A stretch of 7,798 nt of DNA from an uncultured Clostridia bacterium (GCA_934292955.1 CAKQXZ010000091.1:1-7798); one strand, 5' to 3'. Shown: positions 1 through 7,283, numbered from the stretch's first letter. The notes: generated by a model from the letters alone, not told the origin. Translations and numbers: made by a program.

Positions 1-2243
1 GTTCCGTCGGGTGCGATTACCTGAAAATGCTCGTTTTCTACGCCGGTGATACGGAAGGTGAAAGAACTTTCCTGAGTGAACGTGCCTTTCATTTTGGTGT
101 TAGCGGGTCTTGAAATCCAGCCGCCCCAGTTTTCGGGAGAAGCGTACGGATCGCCGCTGTAGAAAGAGCCGAAGAATTCGGTTTCGTTTTTACGCGAGAA
201 ACCGTCTTTCATTCTTATTCTGAATTCCTGTGATTTATCAATATCGACAAGCATCATATCAACCCAGTCGATACCGTTTTCGGCTCTGTTAAGCCTGTTG
301 GGAAGTTTGTTGCCTTGCGCGTCGTAAATGGGGATAGATACGGTCATAGTAACCGATTTTCCGTTTTCGATATTGAAATCCGCCTGATAGAAAGACTGAC
401 GCTGATGTCCGGCAGCACTGTCGTAGCCGTAGTTATCGATGCTGGTAAGACCGTTTTCATCCCATACGGACGGGCCGCTTATCCAGCCGCGGAAGTAATC
501 GTCGGGCGTTTCCGAAACGTCCATAACGCTGTTACCGGAATAAACGGTAAGCGTATATTCTTCGCTAACGGTTTTGCCGTTATATTCTGCCGTATATTTA
601 ATAGTATAAACGCCTGTCTGAGCGGTGAACGCGCCGTCGTTAAGAGTAACTGCGTTTTCGTCTGAATCAGATACGGAAACGGTTGCGTCTACTTCGTTTT
701 TGCCGAAATAGCCTTTAGCCGCCGGAACCGATACTGTTTTGCCGTTGAAAGTAACTTCGGGAACCGAACCTATAGTATTGAGATAGCAATCGTTTTCGTT
801 AATAACTTCGTTGGTGTAAACGGTGCCGTCGAAGTCGTGAAGAATTACTTCAAAGTTGGTATCGGCAGTCAGATTCTCTGCCCAATAAGTAAAGTTGACC
901 TGAATAGTTTTTGCGTCAGTGAAGAAAGCAGCCACGTTATCGTTCTGAAGTCCGCTGTCCGCATACCAATTTTCGCCGTCTAAAACAGAGATGTTTTCGC
1001 CCGCTCTGTCGGCAAACTTCATTGTAATAAAATTATCCGCGGTAAAATCACCGGCTATTCTTTTTGTAGTCCAATACGCATTCCATTCCGTTGCGGGAGT
1101 ATAAGCAACGCAGTAGTTCATACCGGGATTTTCTTTATCCGCGGTTAAGAACTTAATTTTAAGTTGCTGTCCGCGGTCGTTCTGAAGGTTCATTAAAACT
1201 TCCATCGCAAGCTTATCGGAAAGGAGTTTACCTTCGGCATCGTATACGGGAATAGCAAAAGAAAGATAAGCGTCTTTGGTTTTGCTGATAGAAAGTTTTT
1301 CTTTTATGGGGAACTGTCTGTTATCGCCAGTCGGAGTGCTGTCTTTACGCCAGATACCGTTTTCGGATACGCCGTATTTAGAGTTTGCGTTACCCCAGTC
1401 ATAAAAATATTCGCTCGGGTCGGTAACTTCTACCGTTTTCTTTTCGCCGCCGATAACAACGTCGGGTTTTTCTTGTTCGATCTTATCGGTATAAACGGTA
1501 CCGTCGAAGTCATGAAGAATAAATTCGAAATTAGTATCGGCAGTACAACCGTCAGCCCAATAAGTAAAGTTTAGAGAAAGGCTTGTCGCACCCGCAAAAA
1601 ATGCCGCGACGTTTTCATGATTGATACCTGCGTCGGCATACCACGCACCGTCTTCGAGAACGGCTATATTTTCGCCTGCTCTGTCGGCAAACTTCATTGT
1701 AATAAAATTATCGGCAGTAAAATCGCCGGCCATTCTTTTGGACGTCCAATATCCCGTCCAACCGCCCAAAGGAGTTTTAGATACGCAGTAGTTCATTCCG
1801 GGATGTTCTTTATCTGCGGTCAAAAACTTAATCTGAAGTTCTGCACCGTTATTATTTGTAAGCGACATTATAACTTCGGCTGCAACCTTATCGGAAAGCA
1901 AACTTCCGTCCGTATTATATACGGGAAGCGCGAAAGTAAGGTAGGCGTCTTTTTCGGCACTAAGCGTAAGCGAATCCGATAAAGGAGCCTGTCTGTTCGT
2001 TTTCCCCGTTGCGTTATCCTTACGCCATACGCCGTTTTTTCCTACGCCGTAAGTAGCGTTTTCGTTACCCCAGTCCTTAAAGTACGAAGAAGGCGAAGTT
2101 ACTTCAACCGTCTTCTTTTCGCCGCCGATAGCGGTATCGGCATTAACTTTTACCAATCCGCCGTTGAACAACGAAACAACCGCGAGTATAGCCGAACATG
2201 CAGTCGTTGCTATAAGCATCGCAATCTTTTTTGTTCTGTTCAT
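1..2243 (-). CDS. Secreted modular surface protein with repeated domains (partial at 3' end)
   Basis: I do not recognise a named full-length family. The frame is open from the ATG at 2243 to the left edge, giving 747 complete codons; the C-terminus and any cell-wall anchor are outside. Residues 1-35 form a Sec signal peptide with a basic start (MNRTKKIA), a hydrophobic core and a VNA|D cleavage site. Two tandem modules of 225 residues follow (39-263 and 264-488). Each begins IGGEKKTVEVT and ends near HDFDGTVYT, and they agree at about two thirds of aligned positions by my count. An Ig-like domain follows at about 493-567, then a third, highly diverged module from about 575. No catalytic motif is evident. 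Aromatic-rich strands such as GYWTSKR and NFTYWA and the company of hydrolases and a sugar importer suggest glycan binding or a scaffold role, which is inference. It is 12 bases downstream of the second hydrolase and clearly in the same operon. Confidence 0.85.
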   Translation of the reverse strand, partial: MNRTKKIAMLIATTACSAILAVVSLFNGGLVKVNADTAIGGEKKTVEVTSPSSYFKDWGNENATYGVGKNGVWRKDNATGKTNRQAPLSDSLTLSAEKDAYLTFALPVYNTDGSLLSDKVAAEVIMSLTNNNGAELQIKFLTADKEHPGMNYCVSKTPLGGWTGYWTSKRMAGDFTADNFITMKFADRAGENIAVLEDGAWYADAGINHENVAAFFAGATSLSLNFTYWADGCTADTNFEFILHDFDGTVYTDKIEQEKPDVVIGGEKKTVEVTDPSEYFYDWGNANSKYGVSENGIWRKDSTPTGDNRQFPIKEKLSISKTKDAYLSFAIPVYDAEGKLLSDKLAMEVLMNLQNDRGQQLKIKFLTADKENPGMNYCVAYTPATEWNAYWTTKRIAGDFTADNFITMKFADRAGENISVLDGENWYADSGLQNDNVAAFFTDAKTIQVNFTYWAENLTADTNFEVILHDFDGTVYTNEVINENDCYLNTIGSVPEVTFNGKTVSVPAAKGYFGKNEVDATVSVSDSDENAVTLNDGAFTAQTGVYTIKYTAEYNGKTVSEEYTLTVYSGNSVMDVSETPDDYFRGWISGPSVWDENGLTSIDNYGYDSAAGHQRQSFYQADFNIENGKSVTMTVSIPIYDAQGNKLPNRLNRAENGIDWVDMMLVDIDKSQEFRIRMKDGFSRKNETEFFGSFYSGDPYASPENWGGWISRPANTKMKGTFTQESSFTFRITGVENEHFQVIAPDG
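3..521 (-). other. Third, diverged copy of the surface-protein module (residues about 575-747)
   Basis: After the Ig-like domain the order of landmarks seen in copies 1 and 2 returns in weaker form. TPDDYFRGW matches DPSEYFYDWG. VSIPIYDAQGNKLPNRL matches FAIPVYDAEGKLLSDKL. FRIRMKD matches LKIKFLTADK. WISRPANTKMKGTFTQESSF matches YWTTKRIAGDFTADNF. It carries insertions relative to the tandem pair and is cut by the window edge. Confidence 0.6.
543..767 (-). other. Ig-like domain in the surface protein (residues about 493-567)
   Basis: The segment runs from VPEVTFNGKTVSVPAAKG to the closing GVYTIKYTAEYNGKTVSEEY and LTV. This is the usual pattern of bacterial Ig-like spacer domains in Gram-positive surface proteins, where a 'G-Y-x-I-x-Y-x-A' strand is followed by a final 'YTLTV' strand. 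It probably serves as a spacer between the tandem modules and the third module. Confidence 0.65.
780..1454 (-). repeat. Tandem module copy 2 (675 bp, residues 264-488)
   Basis: This copy shares the start IGGEKKTVEVT and the end HDFDGTVYT with copy 1 at a constant 675-bp offset; clear similarity fades after about position 805. A 35-bp block at 1003-1037 is base-for-base identical with 1678-1712 in copy 1. The duplication is old enough for about a third of the residues to have changed, yet the frame and length are unchanged. Confidence 0.9.
1455..2129 (-). repeat. Tandem module copy 1 (675 bp, residues 39-263)
   Basis: This is the first of two direct repeats of exactly 675 bp in the surface protein gene. 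Landmarks are IGGEKKTVEVT, DWGN, WRKD, KFLTADKE, PGMNYCV, a near-invariant run at residues 172-193, WYAD, NVAAFF and TADTNFE. The pattern of alternating hydrophobic residues suggests a beta-sandwich. No indels are needed to align it with copy 2. Confidence 0.9.
2139..2243 (-). other. Signal peptide of the modular surface protein
   Basis: Residues 1-35 show a basic n-region (Arg3, Lys5, Lys6), a hydrophobic core (about 7-26) and a c-region ending Val-Asn-Ala before Asp36, which fits signal peptidase I. There is a Cys at 16 but no lipobox at the cleavage site, so the protein is probably not a lipoprotein, unlike the two hydrolases. Confidence 0.75.
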
Positions 2244-2250
2244 CTTTTTT

Positions 2251-2257
2251 TCTCCTT
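2251..2257 (-). promoter_or_regulatory. Strong ribosome binding site AAGGAGA of the modular surface protein
   Basis: AAGGAGA is seven bases upstream of the ATG at 2243 and is the best Shine-Dalgarno match in the window. It overlaps the TAA stop (2258-2256) of the second hydrolase gene, an arrangement that favours coupled translation and high output of the surface protein. Confidence 0.75.
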
Positions 2258-3842
2258 ATAATAATTCTATTTTATACAGGCTTTTGCCCGATAAATCCAT
2301 TTTATCCGCACTGTACGCAGCTGAACCTTCGGATAAGAATCTTGAACCGTCGAAGCGACCGATTTCTGCGCCGCCGATTGTTTTACCGTTAAAAGATACG
2401 GTTGCGTTTTCGTCGACGAAAATATATACGTCGTCGAGATAAACGAAACAGTAGCCGAGTGCGCCGTTTTCTGTTTCAACGGTGAAATTTACGCCGTTTA
2501 TCGAATAGTCCCGCGAATGGCTATCGGACGGGTTATCGGTATCGGCGTTGAAAGACGAAATAACATTTCTTTCAAGATAAGCAAGCGGATATGCGGCTTT
2601 GTTAAGCCCTTTGTAAATTTCCCTTACACGTTGTGTATGTTTTTTGTCGTTCCATTTCACGTCGAGAACGCCTTGCTCCCAATAGTTTGCTTCGGTAGGA
2701 TCTTCGCGCACCCAGTAAAGCGGCATAGAAAGGCAATACATGAGATACCCCGCGCCTTGCGTTATTGCCGAAAGAAGGAGCGTAGGACTGTTGGTAAAAT
2801 TGCCCGAGTTTTCGGCAACATGAGCGAAATTTTTATAACCGTACTCTTCACCGAAAAGATTGTTCATTGCCGTTTTCTGCTCTTCGACCGACGTGGTGTA
2901 CGTGTCATCGCCGACCATATCTATTCCGTCGAGATTAAAGATATTTACAGCGAACGTCTTCCATTCATCGCCCGAAACGCCGAGCCGAACGAGATTACAA
3001 CGCGTGACAGCACGATATTTGCTCGTTTTGAACGCCATACCCGCAGAATTGAGCGATTCGTAGATTTCTTCCCAAGCGGTCTGATGCGAAAGCTCTCCGC
3101 TGCCGTCCATTTCTTTTATACCGCGCGCTTTAATATTCCAGCGCGGATAGTTATCGGTTTCGTTATGAACCTGATATGAAATAACGACGTTCGGATTGCC
3201 CTTTTCTATTTCCCATTCGTAAATATAATCGGTAAGTTCTGCGATCGCCTTTCTTTCGCGATTAAGAAGTTCCGGCGAATTCATTTTGAAAAACGTTACG
3301 CGACCTTCTGGTCCCCAAACCTGACCTTTTACGTCGGACGGGTGCTGCGGAAAACGAACTTCATCGTCGAAAATATACGACGGCGTGTACATTTCAAGGC
3401 TTTGCCCCGAATTGTAAGAAAACCACAAAACTTCGAGTTTAAGATTGTATTTGTAGCACCATTCAAGATAATTTTTGAATTTTCTGAAATAATAAACGTC
3501 TTCTTCGGATTCGAGTTCATTCCAACTGACGGGAACTTCTACACACTTAACGCCGAGTTCGGAAGCCAAGCGGAACTGCTCTTCCATTTCTTCGATATTT
3601 CTTGAATCGAGCTGAGTATAGCCGTCGGCTCTTATCTGCACGCCTGTATACAGAAAAGGTTCGCCTTCAACTTCGAGATAAGGTCTGCCGCCCTGCGTAT
3701 ATTTAAGCGACGAACCGACAAGATATTCCGGCAGAACGGTATCGTCGGGCTTAGAACTTTCCGAAGACGTACCGCCGCTGCAACCGCAAGTAAGAGACAT
3801 ACTCAAACAAAGAAGAATGGATAAAAATCTGTTTTTTTTCAT
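2256..3842 (-). CDS. Secreted lipoprotein glycoside hydrolase, GH35/GH42-like (clan GH-A), paralogue 2
   Basis: This 528-residue predicted lipoprotein is a diverged tandem copy of the hydrolase encoded just upstream, alike over its whole length, with roughly half of barrel positions identical by eye. The signal is MKKNRFLSILLCLSMSLTCGC; Cys21 is the likely lipidation site, but the box TCGC is not canonical. The barrel contains VEVPVSWNELE (101-111) and LKLEVLWF (134-141). YQVHNETDN (223-231) gives Glu228 as likely acid/base, and AHVAENSGNF (340-349) gives Glu344 as likely nucleophile. The segment LDGIDMVGDDTYTTS (304-318) is identical in both paralogues. The C-terminal beta-rich domain (from about 430) has drifted much more, and the protein stops at YKIELL without the extra tail of its neighbour. 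Both catalytic residues are kept, so the copy is probably active, perhaps with another specificity. The TAA stop overlaps the ribosome binding site of the next gene. Confidence 0.82.
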   Translation of the reverse strand: MKKNRFLSILLCLSMSLTCGCSGGTSSESSKPDDTVLPEYLVGSSLKYTQGGRPYLEVEGEPFLYTGVQIRADGYTQLDSRNIEEMEEQFRLASELGVKCVEVPVSWNELESEEDVYYFRKFKNYLEWCYKYNLKLEVLWFSYNSGQSLEMYTPSYIFDDEVRFPQHPSDVKGQVWGPEGRVTFFKMNSPELLNRERKAIAELTDYIYEWEIEKGNPNVVISYQVHNETDNYPRWNIKARGIKEMDGSGELSHQTAWEEIYESLNSAGMAFKTSKYRAVTRCNLVRLGVSGDEWKTFAVNIFNLDGIDMVGDDTYTTSVEEQKTAMNNLFGEEYGYKNFAHVAENSGNFTNSPTLLLSAITQGAGYLMYCLSMPLYWVREDPTEANYWEQGVLDVKWNDKKHTQRVREIYKGLNKAAYPLAYLERNVISSFNADTDNPSDSHSRDYSINGVNFTVETENGALGYCFVYLDDVYIFVDENATVSFNGKTIGGAEIGRFDGSRFLSEGSAAYSADKMDLSGKSLYKIELL

Positions 3843-3849
3843 TATTTTA

Positions 3850-3855
3850 CCTTTT
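3850..3855 (-). promoter_or_regulatory. Ribosome binding site AAAAGG deciding the start of the second hydrolase gene
   Basis: AAAAGG lies seven bases upstream of the ATG at 3842. This favours that start, which also places the basic MKKNR residues at the head of the signal peptide. An in-frame ATG at 3875 overlaps the upstream stop as ATGA but has no purine-rich site before it. Confidence 0.55.
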
Positions 3856-3871
3856 ATTATCGTTAACGCGA

Positions 3872-5479
3872 TCATCCGATAAAATCTATCGTATCCGATT
3901 TAAGCGCTCTTTTGACATTGTCTGCTTTTATTCTGTAAATCTTTCCGCCTTCAACGATCAGTTTGTTGCCGTTTTCAAGTGCGGCAGTACCGTCGGATGT
4001 GAAATCGTAGTCTTTGAACGTACCGTATTCGACATTTGAGAAATCTGCATTCGAAAGTTCGACTTCTGCGTTTGCCGTAGCGTAAACAGTCAAATAGCCG
4101 TTATAATAGACAGCGTAGCCGATAGCTTTAGATCCCGTTCTGAATTTTACCGTTACAGATCGAGTGTTGATCGTCTGTTCACAACTATCGAGCGGAAAAT
4201 CGGTTTCGAGATTGAACGCCGCGACGTCTTCGGGATTAGCAACCACAAGTTGAGTACCCGCATATTTTAAGCCGTAAAGTATTGAACGGACTTCTGCCGT
4301 ATGGGATTTTTCGTTACCATTAACATCAAAAATGCCCTGCTCCCAATAATTATCTTCGGTCGGGTCATCGCTTACCCAGTATACCGGGAGTTGCAGACAA
4401 TACATTAAGTACCCTGCACCCTGCGCAATAGCGGCAAGAATAAGCGAAGCGGTGTTTTTGAAGTTTGCCGAGTTTTCGGCAACGTGAGCAAAATTGTTGT
4501 TATCGAATGCGGAGCCCATAAGGTTTGCCATCATTCGTTTTTGCATATCTATTGACGTGGTGTAAGTATCGTCGCCGACCATGTCGATTCCGTCAAGTCT
4601 GAAAACTTTAGGCGCAAACGACTTCCACTGATCTTCACTCTGCGCCATTGTTGTAAGATTTGCGCGGGTTACGGCGCGCCACTTACTCGTTTTGAACGCC
4701 ATACCGGCATTGTTGAATGCGGTAAGCACATCGTTCCACGCTTCTCTGTCGGTCAGATATCTTGAACCGTCAGGAAGCTTTACATGGTTTTGAGAAATGC
4801 CCCAGCGCGGAAAATTATCGGCTTCGTTGTGTATCTGATAACCGGTTACTATTACAGGAAAACCGTTTGTTTCTTCCCATTCGTAAATATAGTCGGTCAG
4901 CTCTTTTATAACAAGCCTTTCTCTTTCGAGAAGTGCGGGCGTAGTATATACCAGATAGCCGGTTTTACCTTCCGGCCCCCATATCTCGCCTTTTATATCG
5001 CACTGATACTGCGGATAGGTTTCTTCGTCTTCGAAAATATACGTCGGACAATAAATTTTACCCGTCTGATACGTGAACCACAGAATTTCTATTTTTAGCC
5101 CGTTTTCGTTAGCCCAATTAAGGAGTTTACCCATTTCACGGAAATAGTACTGATCTTTTTCGGGTTCGAGATCAGCCCAGCAAATAGGCAGTTGAACGGT
5201 ATTTACGTTCATAGAAGCCGCTTTTTTGAACTGCTCTTCCATTTCGTCAAACGAAACCTTGTCAAGATGAACGTATCCGTCGATACGTACTTGCGCACCC
5301 GTGTAAAGCATGGGCTTGCCGTTTACTTCGACATAAACTTTGCCGTCATCCGTCTTTTTAAGTTCTGACGCGACAAAATATTTTTCTTCCGTTCCCGAAC
5401 TTGTTTTACCGCCGGTGCAGCCCGAGAACATACAAAGACTCAGTGCGCCAGCAAGTAAAGCCGAAATTATTCTTTTCAT
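3872..5479 (-). CDS. Secreted lipoprotein glycoside hydrolase, GH35/GH42-like (clan GH-A), paralogue 1
   Basis: This predicted 535-residue hydrolase would be anchored to the outside of the cell membrane and act on a beta-linked glycan. The start at 5479 gives MKRIISALLAGALSLCMFSGC, a lipoprotein signal with Cys21 as likely lipidated residue (box FSGC). The TIM barrel runs from about residue 46 to 415. It opens with GKPMLYTGAQVRIDG (55-69), then VQLPICWADLEPE (95-107) and LKIEILWF (128-135), the order seen in GH35/GH42-like enzymes with a DUF5597-type C-terminus. YQIHNEADN (214-222) supplies the Asn-Glu pair of clan GH-A, with Glu219 the likely acid/base. AHVAENSANF (331-340) supplies Glu335 as likely nucleophile, 116 residues later. 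The last ~110 residues look like a beta-sandwich. In GH35 the first motif is usually ENE; here it is HNE. The fold and hydrolase role are fairly sure, the exact family and substrate are not. Confidence 0.82.
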   Translation of the reverse strand: MKRIISALLAGALSLCMFSGCTGGKTSSGTEEKYFVASELKKTDDGKVYVEVNGKPMLYTGAQVRIDGYVHLDKVSFDEMEEQFKKAASMNVNTVQLPICWADLEPEKDQYYFREMGKLLNWANENGLKIEILWFTYQTGKIYCPTYIFEDEETYPQYQCDIKGEIWGPEGKTGYLVYTTPALLERERLVIKELTDYIYEWEETNGFPVIVTGYQIHNEADNFPRWGISQNHVKLPDGSRYLTDREAWNDVLTAFNNAGMAFKTSKWRAVTRANLTTMAQSEDQWKSFAPKVFRLDGIDMVGDDTYTTSIDMQKRMMANLMGSAFDNNNFAHVAENSANFKNTASLILAAIAQGAGYLMYCLQLPVYWVSDDPTEDNYWEQGIFDVNGNEKSHTAEVRSILYGLKYAGTQLVVANPEDVAAFNLETDFPLDSCEQTINTRSVTVKFRTGSKAIGYAVYYNGYLTVYATANAEVELSNADFSNVEYGTFKDYDFTSDGTAALENGNKLIVEGGKIYRIKADNVKRALKSDTIDFIG

Positions 5480-5485
5480 AGTCTT

Positions 5486-5490
5486 CCCCT
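5486..5490 (-). promoter_or_regulatory. Ribosome binding site AGGGG deciding the start of the first hydrolase gene
   Basis: AGGGG lies six bases upstream of the ATG at 5479. It supports this start over the open-frame Met at 5632, which would add 51 residues that overlap the end of the permease gene and would bury the signal peptide. Confidence 0.55.
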
Positions 5491-5520
5491 TTTTCTTTAT
5501 AGTGTCTGACGAAAACAAGA

Positions 5521-6372
5521 TTATTTGAAACTCGAAACAACCAAGCCTTCGACAAAGTATTTCTGCGCGCCTAAAAATATGGCGAGCATAGGCAATGTGT
5601 AAAGGACCGAACCAGCCATAGTGAGTCGCCACATACGAACATTGGTCTGCCCGTCTTTAAGCCCGCGAAGAGCAAGAGCAAGCGTGTAATGTTCGGGGTT
5701 GGTAAGATAAATGCTCGGTCCCAGATAGTCGCTCCATGTGCCGACGAAACAGAATGTTATCATAGTTGCAAGCACGGGTTTCATGTTCGGCAGAACGATA
5801 AGAATCAACGTTCTTAACGCTCCGCAACCGTCGATTGCAGCAGCTTCGTCGAGATCTTTAGGTATTCCCATAATGAACTGGCGCATCATGAAAACGTAGT
5901 ATGCACTGCCGCCGATTGCGGGAAGAATCAAAGGCCAACGCGTATTGAGCAGGTTCAAAAATTTGAACTCAACGAATGCGGGAACCATTGTTACGACCCA
6001 CGGAAGCATCATCGTAGACAAAAGCAGATTAAACAGAAAGTTTTTGCCTTTCGATTCAAATCTTGCAAAGCCGTAAGCGATAACAACCGTAGCGATTACG
6101 TTTATGGTAAGCGACGATACGATCAGCAGACAAGTGTTGCCGAGCGCCTGCATGAACTTCATTTGCGTTATTGCTTCGGGGTAATTGCCCAAATACCATA
6201 CTTTAGGTATTATCGACGGCGGAATGGTGAATATCGCGCTGTCTTCAGCCTGAAAAGAAGTAAGTACCATATATAAAAACGGAAATACTTCTATTGCGGA
6301 CAGAAGCGCCGCTATGACGTAAAACAAAACACCCCTTATTCTTTTTTGTGCTTTAATTCCCGATCTCGCCAT
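5521..6372 (-). CDS. Sugar ABC transporter permease, MalG/UgpE type
   Basis: This 283-residue inner-membrane protein is the second half of the CUT1-type sugar import channel and would pair with the permease encoded just upstream. A basic N-terminus precedes a first helix at about residues 14-37. The periplasm-side segment TSFQ and the later LNTRWPLILP (142-151) are family-typical. The EAA loop reads EAAAIDGCG at 176-184, followed by LIVLPNMKPV (191-200). The motif WSDYLGP (223-229) and a C-terminal GLVVSSFK tail are characteristic of MalG-like proteins. The start at 6372 is supported by GGGAG (6383-6379) six bases upstream, inside the last codons of the preceding permease; only one base separates the two genes. 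It is intact and of normal length. No ATPase gene follows; a 41-base gap leads to the first hydrolase gene. Confidence 0.93.
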   Translation of the reverse strand: MARSGIKAQKRIRGVLFYVIAALLSAIEVFPFLYMVLTSFQAEDSAIFTIPPSIIPKVWYLGNYPEAITQMKFMQALGNTCLLIVSSLTINVIATVVIAYGFARFESKGKNFLFNLLLSTMMLPWVVTMVPAFVEFKFLNLLNTRWPLILPAIGGSAYYVFMMRQFIMGIPKDLDEAAAIDGCGALRTLILIVLPNMKPVLATMITFCFVGTWSDYLGPSIYLTNPEHYTLALALRGLKDGQTNVRMWRLTMAGSVLYTLPMLAIFLGAQKYFVEGLVVSSFK

Positions 6373-6373
6373 A

Positions 6374-7273
6374 TTACTCTCCCATATAAAACACGCGTTT
6401 TATAGTCACTTTATAGAATAACAGAGTGAACGCGAGAATGATAACGAATATTACCCACGCCGCGGCGCATGCATATCCCATGCCTATTCCCCCGAAAGCG
6501 TTATCCATAACGTAAATTGTCATGGTCTTTGTATATTCGCTTCTGCCGGTAACAAGTTCGATTTCGGCATATGCCTGCAGCCCGCCGATAAATCCCGTGA
6601 CCATCATAAAGAAAAGCGTGGGGCTTATCATAGGAATGGTTATATAGATAAACTTCTTGAACGGCGTTGCTCCGTCGAGATCGGCGGCTTCTACTATATC
6701 GGACGGCACGCTCTGCAACCCCGCCAGTATCATTACCATATTGCCGCCTATACCAAGCACCGCCCCGCTTATTATGATCGTAGGCAAAGCGATGTACCGC
6801 GAACCGAACGTTATTCTTCCGAAGCCCATCATTTCAAGCACGGTGACGAGAATACTTCTGTCCTGAAAGAACAAAAGTTGCATTATAAGCCCTGAAGCCA
6901 CGGCGGGAATTATGCAAGGAGTATAAATAAGCGTTCTGAAGAGGTTTCTGCCCTTATATTTCTGATTGAGAAGAAGCGCTACAAGCAGCCCCAAGAATAT
7001 GGACAGAAACACTTTCGCAAACGAATACAGAAATGTGTTCAGTATGGAACGTACAAAAGAATCGTCTACCGTAAACAATTCTCTGTAATTCAAAAATCCG
7101 CGGAATTCAAGCGGTTTTCTCATAAGCGTCGAAACACGCGCAGTGGTAAAACTCAGCACTACAGATACAACCATAGGCACTGCCGTGAAACACAGAAAAC
7201 CTATGATCCACGGCGATACGAATAACCAAAATTTAGCCGCGCTCGTTAAACGCCTTTTTCTAATTCTTTCCAT
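6374..7273 (-). CDS. Sugar ABC transporter permease, MalF/UgpA type
   Basis: This 299-residue inner-membrane protein is one half of the transmembrane channel of a CUT1-type carbohydrate importer. A basic N-terminus (MERIRKRRLT) precedes the first membrane helix at about residues 15-37. Further hydrophobic segments lie at about 73-102, 112-135, 161-186, 218-232 and 270-290. The cytoplasmic EAA loop that docks on the ATPase is clear: EAADLDGA at 195-202, followed by the conserved Ile-x-x-Pro-x-x-x-Pro pattern at about 211-218. Length and order fit the BPD_transp_1 family of MalF, UgpA and LacF-like proteins. The gene follows the binding protein by 14 bases and ends one base before the second permease start, as is usual for this transporter class. 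It is intact. The substrate cannot be inferred from the permease alone. Confidence 0.93.
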   Translation of the reverse strand: MERIRKRRLTSAAKFWLFVSPWIIGFLCFTAVPMVVSVVLSFTTARVSTLMRKPLEFRGFLNYRELFTVDDSFVRSILNTFLYSFAKVFLSIFLGLLVALLLNQKYKGRNLFRTLIYTPCIIPAVASGLIMQLLFFQDRSILVTVLEMMGFGRITFGSRYIALPTIIISGAVLGIGGNMVMILAGLQSVPSDIVEAADLDGATPFKKFIYITIPMISPTLFFMMVTGFIGGLQAYAEIELVTGRSEYTKTMTIYVMDNAFGGIGMGYACAAAWVIFVIILAFTLLFYKVTIKRVFYMGE

Positions 7274-7283
7274 CTATGAATGA

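Noticed and set aside
315..1982. Plus-strand open frames of about 116 and 121 codons
   Set aside because: They are antisense to the surface protein gene, whose frame is open throughout, with repeats, signal peptide and a strong ribosome binding site.
2517..3179. 220-codon open frame on the plus strand
   Set aside because: It lies wholly antisense to the second hydrolase gene, has no recognisable domain, and the opposite strand codes a clear enzyme with its catalytic motifs in this region.
3831..3840. T-run considered as a terminator
   Set aside because: It is the coding sequence for the Lys-rich start of the second hydrolase read on the other strand, with no stem beside it.
3843..3875. Start of the second hydrolase at 3875, overlapping the upstream stop as ATGA
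   Set aside because: It is possible as coupled initiation, but there is no purine-rich site before it, and the ATG at 3842 has AAAAGG and starts a standard signal peptide.
5480..5520. 41-base gap considered for a terminator or internal promoter
   Set aside because: No convincing inverted repeat followed by a T-run, and no clear -35/-10 pair, could be seen by eye.
5480..5632. Upstream extension of the first hydrolase to a Met at 5632
   Set aside because: It would overlap the permease gene by over 100 bases and place 51 non-signal residues before an obvious lipoprotein signal; the ATG at 5479 has its own ribosome binding site.
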